Source: Streptomyces tateyamensis (GTDB lineage Bacteria; Actinomycetota; Actinomycetes; Streptomycetales; Streptomycetaceae). Taken from it: a stretch of DNA of 64,000 bases. The notes below the pieces were generated by a model that saw nothing but the letters and a program-made list of their open reading frames with translations, was not told the DNA's origin and searched no databases. Where the stretch lies: NCBI RefSeq assembly GCF_003205575.1, contig NZ_PYBW01000053.1, positions 268-64,267 of the forward strand, in the 5' to 3' direction. How positions within the stretch are numbered: the stretch's first letter is position 1; the number at the start of each line of letters is the position of its first letter. Shown here piece after piece: positions 18,940 through 25,179 of the stretch. Made by a program: the position numbers and the translations under genes.

Positions 18940-19110
18940 GTGCAGCTGACTGGCGGGCCTGAGGGTCCAGAAATCACAGAGGCGAGCCAGCCGTTCCTCG
19001 CCACCTCCTACCTCCCCGTCGCCCTGACCTTCGGTACCCCGGTGATCCTGATCTGCCACACCGCACGGGGTGCGCGGCGGGCGGGCGCCCGGGCGAGGTC
19101 GACGAGATGA
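18940..19110 (+). other. Possible small ORF or gene remnant downstream of tRNA-Tyr
   Basis: 56-codon frame from GTG 18940. It has a short hydrophobic segment (FLATSYLPVALTFGTPVILI) followed by a basic Ala/Arg tail. The TGA overlaps an ATG (ATGA, 19107-19110) that leads into the next small frame. No convincing SD. It may be a leftover of an integrated element; no homologue is recognised. Confidence 0.25.
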
Positions 19111-19190
19111 TGCTGGACTTGGCTTCGACGCGTGACAGAGCATCGAGACGCGTGGTCGCCAATGTTGCCTACGGACTGGAGGGGGCGGGG

Positions 19191-19379
19191 ATGAGCAGTC
19201 GGCGGTACGTGGCCAGGGGGGTGCCCGGGGGGTATCGGGTCTGGAACGCGAAGATGCGGCGGTGGTGGGGGGAGTTGTACGAGCTGTGCCCGGACGAGTT
19301 GCTTGACGAGCTCAATGGCGCGGCGCGGCCCGAGAAGCTCACCGAGTTGGCCCGGCGGTACCGGGGGCTGAAGCGGTAG
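19191..19379 (+). CDS. Small basic protein, possibly a relic of an integrative element
   Basis: 62-aa protein starting MSSRRYVARGVPGGYRVWNA and containing KMRRWWGELYELCPDELLDELNG; the core is aromatic and well structured, with a basic C-terminus. Start chosen at ATG 19191 because of an excellent SD (GGAGGGGG, 19178-19185); the same frame opens at 19107. Short proteins of this look (RxVxGGYRVW...WWG...LLxELNG) accompany actinomycete integrative elements, which fits the location next to tRNA-Tyr, but I see no integrase, repSA or spd gene. Function unknown. Confidence 0.5.
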   Translation: MSSRRYVARGVPGGYRVWNAKMRRWWGELYELCPDELLDELNGAARPEKLTELARRYRGLKR

Positions 19380-19405
19380 TTCCGGGTGCGGCCGGGCCGG
19401 GGCGG

Positions 19406-19565
19406 TCAGCTCGCCGTGGCCGCCGTGAACCACGTGGCAACGGCGGCCCAGTTCACCACGTCCCACAGCCGCTCCACGTAGTCCGGGCGGACGGTGCGGA
19501 ATCCGCACGGGGGTAGGGAGGGCAGGCGCCCGGTGCCGGCGCGGCCGCTCCCGCAACTGCACGTC
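19406..19565 (-). pseudogene. Possible 3' gene fragment
   Basis: On the minus strand, a stretch open between stops encodes RPDYVERLWDVVNWAAVATW and a short tail before TGA. It looks protein-like (amphipathic, Trp-rich) but there is no start codon upstream in frame, so it appears to be the remains of a gene in the region after tRNA-Tyr. Confidence 0.25.
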
Positions 19566-19591
19566 TAGCCAAGCGAGTTGGAGTGCCGCGT

Positions 19592-20059
19592 TCAGCCGCT
19601 GACCGTCACCGTGACCTGGTAGCTGCGCTGGTCCGGCGCGCAGGCCAGGGCCTCGCCGCAGGAGGTGCGCGAGGCGGTCAGCTGCGCGGTCCCGGGCGAG
19701 GAGGCGCGGAAGACAGCGGTCACCGTCCCGCACCCGCCCCCTGGCGGGCAGGTACCGGGCGAGGTGCTCGGCGAGCCGGCCGGGGCCAGCACGGCGGGGG
19801 CGGAGCTGGTCAGCGCCGACCAGTAGGCGCTGTGCAGGGTCACCACCACGGTGCCGCCCGCCGCGACCCGGACGGTGGTGCCGTTCGCGTGCTCGTCGAG
19901 CCCGAGCGGGGGCGAGACGGCGACGGGGGAGGAGGGAGAAGAGGAGACGGACACCGAGGCGGAGGGCGCCGAGCTCCCGCAGGAGGCCAGCGTGAACAGG
20001 GCCGCCAGGGCAGCGGCGCACGGGACGATCCGTTGAGGGCGCATACAGCTGAGACGCAC
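19592..20059 (-). CDS. Small secreted lipoprotein, possibly chagasin-like fold
   Basis: 155-aa lipoprotein. The signal peptide ends in a good lipobox, LFTLASCGSS, followed by a Ser/Pro-rich linker. The mature domain (GTTVRVAAGGTVVVTLHSAY ... TAVFRASSPGTAQLTASR ... YQVTVTVSG) is all-beta with two Cys pairs likely and resembles the inhibitor I42/chagasin-like pattern; this is inference only. GTG 20059 has a GGGGGT site upstream; ATG 20044 is the alternative start. Confidence 0.7.
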   Translation of the reverse strand: MRLSCMRPQRIVPCAAALAALFTLASCGSSAPSASVSVSSSPSSPVAVSPPLGLDEHANGTTVRVAAGGTVVVTLHSAYWSALTSSAPAVLAPAGSPSTSPGTCPPGGGCGTVTAVFRASSPGTAQLTASRTSCGEALACAPDQRSYQVTVTVSG

Positions 20060-20171
20060 GACACCCCCAGCCGGATCCCGTAGTCACCCGGCTGGATTCC
20101 GGGCGTCACGCGGTCGGGCCCCGCAGTCAGCCGGCTGGAGCCGGCCGGTCGTCGTTCAGGGGCGGCGTGCC

Positions 20172-21677
20172 TCAGTGCCGCTGGGGCCCGCCCTGCCGGG
20201 GCAGCGCCAGCGCCACCGTGTCGGCGAACTCGCGCACCGCGCTGGTCCGCGACACCACCCGGCCGCCGTGCACCACCAGGCGGCTGTGCCCGCCGGCCAG
20301 CGCGGCGGCCAGGGTCTCGCCGCGCACCGCCAGCAGCTCGGCCGGGAACCCGGCGTCCACCCGGACGGGGGGCAGGCCGAGCACCCGCCGGGCCTGCCCG
20401 CTGATCGCCTCGTAGGCGGCGGCGGGGGTCAGCGCCCCGCAGGAGGCGAGCAGGTAGGCGGCCTCCAGCGGGTCGGTACGGCCGACCGGGTTGACCGCGT
20501 CGCGCAGCGTGCCGCTGCCCGCCGCCACCGTGAGCCGGCGGCTCGTCAGTTCGTGTACCGCCGCCGGGTCCAGTCCGCCGGGCGGCCCGTCGAGCGCGGC
20601 GCAGCCGCCGTTCTGCGGCAGGCAGACCACGTGCACCCCGGCAGCCTGCAGCACACCCACCTCGTCCAGGCCCGCCCCGTCCAGGCCCGCCCCGTCCAGT
20701 CCCGCCCCCTCCGCCGCCGCCCCCGCCCCACGCCGCAGCTGGTCCAGCGGACCCAGCGTCACCCGCGGCCGCAGCGGCGCCAGCAGCGCGCAGATCCGGG
20801 CCAGCGCGGCCGGATCGCCGCCGCGCAGGTGCAGGTCGACGGGGCAGTCGAACTCGCCGGCCAGCTCGGCCGCCACCTGCACGAAGCCGACCGGGTCCGG
20901 ATCCAGCTCGGGGCAGCCGCCCACCGCGTCGGCGCCCAGCTTGAGCGCCTCGCGCAGCTGGGCCCGTCCGTCCGCGCCGGCCGTGCCGGTGAGCAGCCGG
21001 GGCACCGCGACCGCCTGCAGGTCGGCCAGCCCGCGCAGGGCCTGACGGGCGGTCAGCACCGACTCCAGCCGGCGCAGTCCGTGCACGTCGCCGATCCGCA
21101 CATGGGTGCGCTGGGCGGTGGCGCCGTAGCCGAGCGAGGTGAGCGCGGCCTCGGTCACCCGGCGCGCCACGCCGCCGGGGTCCGCCGGTGCGGGCGCGAC
21201 CGGCTCGTCGGGCGGCGCGGGGGTCAGCGCGGTGAAGGCGGTGTCGTGGTGGGCGTGCGGTTCGGCGGGCGCGGGCAGCAACAGGTAGCCCGTCAGGTCG
21301 ATCCGGGCGCCGGCCACCCCGCTCGGGTCGGCGCCGGCCGGCAGCGCCGACTGGGGGAGCGGGCCCAGGCTGCCGCAGGTACCGACGGCCTGGATCCGGT
21401 CGCCGCTGATCCGCACGTCCACCACCCGGCCGTCGGCCAGCCGGGCGCCGGCCAGCAGCAGCACGGGGCCGTGGCCGAGCGGGTTGCCGCCGCCGCCCGC
21501 TCCGGTGCCGGCCGAGCCGGACCGGCCTTCCTGCGACGGTCCGTCGTCCCGGTTGTCGGCCCGGCTGTCCGCCCGGCCCTCCGGCGCGGATCCGTCCGCC
21601 CGGCCCGTCGGCTTCGGCCCGTCGTGCCGGCCGTCGTGCTGTGGCCCGTCGGGGCTGTCCGTGGTCAAGCCGCCCAC
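20172..21677 (-). CDS. Amidohydrolase-family protein, cytosine-deaminase-like, probably inactive
   Basis: 501-aa protein with an extended, low-complexity hydrophilic N-terminus (about 65 aa) and then a composite beta domain plus TIM barrel of the amidohydrolase superfamily. The first metal motif is intact (EPHAHHD, His141/His143), and RTHVRIGD, DLHLRGGDP are recognisable. The later His (TLGPLDQL in place of SH) and the catalytic Asp (AAGSGTLRDAVNP where CodA-like enzymes have GTDNVRD) appear changed. A 15-base triplicate in the gene encodes (GAGLD)3. GTG 21677 assumed. It lies upstream of, and divergent from, tRNA-Thr/tRNA-Met/rpmG. Confidence 0.75.
   Translation of the reverse strand: MGGLTTDSPDGPQHDGRHDGPKPTGRADGSAPEGRADSRADNRDDGPSQEGRSGSAGTGAGGGGNPLGHGPVLLLAGARLADGRVVDVRISGDRIQAVGTCGSLGPLPQSALPAGADPSGVAGARIDLTGYLLLPAPAEPHAHHDTAFTALTPAPPDEPVAPAPADPGGVARRVTEAALTSLGYGATAQRTHVRIGDVHGLRRLESVLTARQALRGLADLQAVAVPRLLTGTAGADGRAQLREALKLGADAVGGCPELDPDPVGFVQVAAELAGEFDCPVDLHLRGGDPAALARICALLAPLRPRVTLGPLDQLRRGAGAAAEGAGLDGAGLDGAGLDEVGVLQAAGVHVVCLPQNGGCAALDGPPGGLDPAAVHELTSRRLTVAAGSGTLRDAVNPVGRTDPLEAAYLLASCGALTPAAAYEAISGQARRVLGLPPVRVDAGFPAELLAVRGETLAAALAGGHSRLVVHGGRVVSRTSAVREFADTVALALPRQGGPQRH
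20661..20705 (-). repeat. 15-base in-frame tandem triplicate
   Basis: Three units of CCCGTCCAGGCCCGC (one or two mismatches) at 20661-20675, 20676-20690 and 20691-20705; on the coding strand they give three GAGLD pentapeptides. Confidence 0.85.
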
Positions 21678-21943
21678 CTCGCTTCGCTCCGCACGACCGA
21701 CACCGCGGCTGGATCAAATGGAGCAAGATCAACGCCGGGTCACTTGGCCGTCGAGCCTATGGTCAGCGCAGGCGTGCGGCGGGGAGGCTCGCGCTGAGCG
21801 GCGGGCGCCGCTGCGCCGGGAGTCGAACGGCGACACCGGGGTCGTGTGCTCGTGCGACGCTGCCGACCTGCGATCTTGCCGCCCGGATACGGATTTCATC
21901 TCTGGCTCGGAACCGTGTAATCTCTTCCTCGTTCAACCGGTTC

Positions 21944-22016
21944 GCCCCTATAGCTCAGTCGGTAGAGCGTCTCCATGGTAAGGAGAAGGTCTGCGGTTCG
22001 ATTCCGCATGGGGGCT
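21944..22016 (+). tRNA. tRNA-Thr (anticodon GGT)
   Basis: 73 bases; acceptor GCCCCTA pairs with TGGGGGC, discriminator T, anticodon arm TCTCC-ATGGTAA-GGAGA, T loop TTCGATT. CCA not encoded. Confidence 0.97.
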
Positions 22017-22058
22017 CTGATGAGTCGCCTCCGCCTCGGCGGAGGTTGTTCATCAAGT

Positions 22059-22131
22059 GGCGGTGTAGCTCAGTTGGTAGAGCAAGCGGCTCATAATCGC
22101 TGTGTCACCGGTTCAAGTCCGGTCACCGCTA
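22059..22131 (+). tRNA. tRNA-Met (anticodon CAT)
   Basis: 73 bases; acceptor GGCGGTG pairs with CACCGCT (first pair G-T), discriminator A, anticodon loop CTCATAA, T arm CCGG-TTCAAGT-CCGG. The G-T first pair is a standard pair, not the C-A mismatch of an initiator, so an elongator tRNA is more likely. A short hairpin lies between this gene and tRNA-Thr (22028-22045). Confidence 0.95.
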
Positions 22132-22213
22132 CCCCGCGTAGTCGGTCGGGAGATCGCACTCCCGGTCGGCTACTCTTGTCTTGTCATCACCCATTGTTCA
22201 GGAAGGCACTCCC

Positions 22214-22378
22214 GTGGCTGCCACCGACGTCCGCCCGAAGATCACGCTGGCCTGCGTGGAGTGCAAGGAGCGGAACTACATCACCAAGAAGAACCGGCGT
22301 AACGACCCGGACCGTCTTGAGATGAAGAAGCACTGCCCCCGCTGCAACTCGCACACCGCGCACCGCGAGACCCGCTGA
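22214..22378 (+). CDS. rpmG: 50S ribosomal protein L33 (zinc-ribbon form)
   Basis: 54-aa L33 with the two zinc knuckles CVEC and CPRC, so this is the Cys-containing (zinc) paralogue. Start GTG 22214 follows AGGAAGG; the frame upstream of it is not L33-like. Follows tRNA-Met, possibly in one transcript. Confidence 0.96.
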   Translation: MAATDVRPKITLACVECKERNYITKKNRRNDPDRLEMKKHCPRCNSHTAHRETR

Positions 22379-22423
22379 CCCCCTAGGGAGTCGCCGGGCC
22401 TGGCTGTACCAGGTCTTCGACTT

Positions 22424-22451
22424 GAGGCCGCACCCCTTAGGGTGCGGCCTC
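22424..22451 (+). terminator. Terminator after rpmG
   Basis: Perfect 12-bp stem GAGGCCGCACCC/GGGTGCGGCCTC with loop CTTA between rpmG and the first MaoC gene. Confidence 0.85.
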
Positions 22452-22491
22452 GAGCCATTTCTGCACACGGAGAACTGAGGAGTAGTCCCCC

Positions 22492-22953
22492 ATGGCACTC
22501 GACCCCTCCTTCATCGGGCGGAGTTACCCGCCCACCGAGCCGTACGAGCTGGGGCGGGAGAAGATCCGCGAGTTCGCGATCGCGGTCGGCGACCTCAACC
22601 CGGCGTACCTGGACCGGGAGGCGGCCAAGGCCCTGGGTCACCCGGACGTGATCGCCCCGCCGACCTTCCCGTTCGTGCTCAGCTACCAGGCCGCCGCACA
22701 GGTGGTGGAGGACCCGGAGCTGGGGCTGGACTTCAGCCGGGTGGTGCACGGGGACCAGAAGTTCAGCTACCGCCGCCCGCTGCGGGCCGGCGACCGGCTG
22801 CGGGTCGAGATCACCATCGACAACATCAAGTCGCTGGCCGGTAACGACGTGCTGACCGTGCGCGGCGAACTGGTGGAGGAGAGCGGCGAGCGGGTTGTGA
22901 CCTCCGTCATGACCCTGGTCGCCCGGGCGGCCGACGAGCAGGCGGGAGAGTAG
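22492..22953 (+). CDS. MaoC-like dehydratase, N-terminal-type subunit (HadA/HadC-like)
   Basis: 153-aa single-hotdog protein beginning MALDPSFIGRSYPPTEPYEL, with REKIREFAIAVGDLNPAYLD and HPDVIAPPTFPF. It matches the structural (non-catalytic) partner of the actinobacterial (3R)-hydroxyacyl-thioester dehydratase. It pairs with the catalytic subunit two bases downstream; together they hydrate/dehydrate 3-hydroxyacyl chains in fatty-acid-type metabolism. ATG 22492 with GAGGAG upstream. Confidence 0.88.
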   Translation: MALDPSFIGRSYPPTEPYELGREKIREFAIAVGDLNPAYLDREAAKALGHPDVIAPPTFPFVLSYQAAAQVVEDPELGLDFSRVVHGDQKFSYRRPLRAGDRLRVEITIDNIKSLAGNDVLTVRGELVEESGERVVTSVMTLVARAADEQAGE

Positions 22954-22955
22954 GC

Positions 22956-23378
22956 ATGGCTGTCAGCTTCGACGAGGTCGAGGTCGGAACCGCGCTGCCG
23001 GCGCAGTCCTTCCCCGTGACCCGCGCCACTCTGGTGCGCTACGCGGGCGCCTCGGGGGACTTCAACCCGATCCACTGGAACGAGAAGTTCGCGCTGGAGG
23101 TCGGCCTGCCCGACGTGATCGCGCACGGCATGTTCACCATGGCCGAGGCGATCCGGGTGGTCACCGACTGGACCGGCGACCCGGGCGCGGTGGTCGAGTA
23201 CGGCGTGCGGTTCACCCGCCCCGTGGTGGTGCCGAACGACGAGGCCGGCGCGGTGGTCGAGGTCTCCGGGAAGGTGGCCAAGCTGCTGGACGGGCGCCGG
23301 GTCCAGGTGGACCTGCTGGCCACCAGCGAGGGGCAGAAGGTGCTCGGCATGTCGCGCGCGGTGGTCCAGCTGGCCTGA
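22956..23378 (+). CDS. MaoC-like dehydratase, catalytic subunit (HadB-like)
   Basis: 140-aa hotdog with the hydratase-2 catalytic motif: YAGASGDFNPIHWNEKFA supplies the Asp and His of the dehydratase active site, followed by GMFTMAEAIRVV. Partner of the preceding gene (gap 2 bases). Both belong to the conserved core next to rpmG and are not specific to the downstream lipid cluster, although the chemistry is related. Confidence 0.9.
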   Translation: MAVSFDEVEVGTALPAQSFPVTRATLVRYAGASGDFNPIHWNEKFALEVGLPDVIAHGMFTMAEAIRVVTDWTGDPGAVVEYGVRFTRPVVVPNDEAGAVVEVSGKVAKLLDGRRVQVDLLATSEGQKVLGMSRAVVQLA

Positions 23379-23398
23379 GCGACCCTTCGCCGACCGAC

Positions 23399-23432
23399 GA
23401 AGCCGCTCCCGGGAGTCCCCGGGGGCGGCTTC
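23399..23432 (+). terminator. Terminator separating the core genes from the lipid cluster
   Basis: Fifteen paired positions: GAAGCCGC (23399-23406) with GCGGCTTC (23425-23432), extended by a T-G pair and CCCGGG/CCCGGG-type pairs around loop AGTC. It closes the MaoC operon. Confidence 0.85.
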
Positions 23433-23953
23433 TGCCATCCTCACTTGAACAACTCAGGGTAATCGGCCCGCTGGTGGCCCCGGCCCCCCGCGCAGCCCGC
23501 CGCCGAGCGCCGATTCCGCCGCTGGCCTGCGCCTTCCCTGATGGACAAAACGTCAGCAGAACGTCCCGCCCGAATGACCGAAAGTCCGTCATATCCGCTG
23601 CGGACAGCGCCAGGTGGCCCAGTCGGGACGGTTCGCATTCGGCCAGTTGCGCGGTCATCAGAGCCGGACGTACCTTCCTCAACAAGACGCGGGGCCCTGG
23701 TATCACGGCAGGTCAGCCAGTGCCCGGGGGCCCGCGCCGGCCGGACCGGCCGGTCCCTCCGCCCTACCCTCATCCCCTTCCCCGTCCCGGGCACCCGTCT
23801 GCCCGAAACGCCGCGCGCCCGTCCGTCACTCGGTGTGCCGCCGCACGTCAATCCCATGCCAATCCCAGGTCGAGCCTGCCCGCGCCGGCTGCTCGACGCC
23901 CGTTTCCGCGTTCCTGACGGCCCGTCCGGGCCCGTGATCAGGGAGGACCTCCC
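23433..23953 (+). promoter_or_regulatory. Gene-free region upstream of the lipid-synthase cluster
   Basis: About 520 bases with no convincing gene; third-position composition of the open frames is not that of coding DNA here, and 23540-23700 is visibly richer in A/T than its surroundings, as promoter regions are. Details seen: a direct repeat AACGTC-N5-AACGTC (23549-23554 and 23560-23565) and a palindrome GGGAGGACCTCCC (23941-23953) that includes the ribosome site and abuts the ACP start. I could not assign a promoter with confidence. Confidence 0.5.
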
Positions 23954-24247
23954 GTGACCGTAGTGACCGCTTCGCAGGCCCAGCAGTGGCTGATCGAGAA
24001 GATTGCCCACCGTGTCGGGGTGCCGGAGAGCGAGATCGCCCCGGAGCAGTACTTCGACGAGCTGGATCTGGACTCCACCGAGGCCCTGATCCTGGCCGGC
24101 GAGCTGGAGAACTGGCTCGGCTTCGAGCTGGGCAGCACCACCCTCTGGTACCACCCGACGATCAAGGACCTGGCCGAGTTCCTGGCCCAGGAGTCCACCG
24201 TCCAGCAGCAGGCCCAGGTCGAGGGACAGCATGCGGCCACGGCCTGA
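23954..24247 (+). CDS. Discrete acyl carrier protein of the lipid cluster
   Basis: 97-aa ACP, first gene of the cluster. The phosphopantetheine site is the Ser in DELDLDSTEALILAGELE, followed by the helix-2/3 pattern NWLGFELGSTTLWYHPTIKD. It resembles modular-PKS-type carrier domains (LDS) rather than the LGIDSIKRVEI type of the PfaA carriers downstream, so it probably handles a different acyl step (loading, dehydrogenation or release). GTG 23954 with GGGAGG upstream. Its last 17 bases overlap the thioesterase start. Confidence 0.88.
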   Translation: MTVVTASQAQQWLIEKIAHRVGVPESEIAPEQYFDELDLDSTEALILAGELENWLGFELGSTTLWYHPTIKDLAEFLAQESTVQQQAQVEGQHAATA

Positions 24248-25112
24248 GCAGGGCGGCCGGCCGCAGCCGGGGCCGGTGCACCGGCTGCGCGCCGCGCAGC
24301 CGGGCCACGGCACGGTGCACCTGGTGCACCCCGGGGCGCTGGCGGCCGAGGTGCACCGCAACCTGGCCGACGCGCTGCCGGACGGCGACGGCCTGACCGT
24401 GCTCGACCTGTCCGGGCTGCCCGCGTACTTCGAGGCCGCGCTGACCGGCGGCCGGGCCGACACCACGGTGCAGGCGCTGGCCGAGCGGCTGGTCGCCGAG
24501 CTGGAGCTGGCACCGGGCGACACGCTCGTCGGCTGGTCCTTCGGCGGCGTGGTGGCCCAAGCGATGGTCGAGCTGCTGCCGGCCGACCGGCGCCCGCGGG
24601 AGCTGGTGCTGCTGGACAGCATCGCGCCCACCGAGGGCTATCAGCAGCCGGACGAGGCGCTGGACGCCCCGCTGCTGCTGGGCTGGTTCGGGATGTACCT
24701 GGGTGCCAAGCGGGGCCGGCCGGTGCCGCTGGACCCGGCCCGGCTGGCCGGCTGCGGCACCGAGGACGGCCTGCTGCTGGTGCTGGACGCCGCGGTGGCG
24801 GCCGGCGCCCTGCTCCCCGACACCTCGCTGCCGGGCCTGCGCAAGCTCTACGAGACCTATGTGGACGGCCTGTTGCGCAACAACCGGCTGACCGCCCCGT
24901 ACCGCCCGGTGCCGGCCTCGGTGCCGCTGGTGCTGGTCACCGCCGAGCGCAGCCTGCTGCCCGGTGACCGCACCCTCGGTTGGCAGCCGCTGGCCCGGCA
25001 CGGTCTGACCGTGCACTCCTGCCCGGGCGACCACTACACGATGCTCACCCGGCCGGACGCCGCTGCGCTGATCGCCGAGCTGGTCCGCCCGGACCGGCGG
25101 CCGCAGCGCTGA
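24231..25112 (+). CDS. Thioesterase-type alpha/beta hydrolase
   Basis: 293-aa serine hydrolase of the PKS/NRPS thioesterase type. VHLVHPG opens the fold, LVGWSFGGVVAQAM contains the nucleophile Ser (GWSFG), LLDSIAPTEG the following strand with an acidic residue, and HSCPGDHYTMLT the catalytic His. Length and spacing are those of type I/II thioesterases. It is the only release enzyme visible in the cluster; either hydrolytic release of the finished chain or editing is possible. ATG 24231 lies inside the ACP gene (17-base overlap), indicating coupled translation. Confidence 0.85.
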   Translation: MRPRPEQGGRPQPGPVHRLRAAQPGHGTVHLVHPGALAAEVHRNLADALPDGDGLTVLDLSGLPAYFEAALTGGRADTTVQALAERLVAELELAPGDTLVGWSFGGVVAQAMVELLPADRRPRELVLLDSIAPTEGYQQPDEALDAPLLLGWFGMYLGAKRGRPVPLDPARLAGCGTEDGLLLVLDAAVAAGALLPDTSLPGLRKLYETYVDGLLRNNRLTAPYRPVPASVPLVLVTAERSLLPGDRTLGWQPLARHGLTVHSCPGDHYTMLTRPDAAALIAELVRPDRRPQR

Positions 25113-25179
25113 CCGTGCCCACCGCTCCGCTCCCTCCCCTGGGCCGCGCCAGGCCCGAAGAGACCAAGAGAGCCCTGCC

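Noticed and set aside
22492..23378. MaoC pair as part of the lipid-synthase cluster
   Set aside because: Chemically attractive, but the pair is the conserved neighbour of rpmG in streptomycetes and is closed by a strong terminator at 23399-23432.
23541..23957. 138-codon frame whose stop overlaps the ACP start (GTGA)
   Set aside because: The overlap was tempting, but codon third positions are often A or T, the protein is Arg/Pro/Ser-rich with no fold, and there is no SD. Treated as regulatory DNA.
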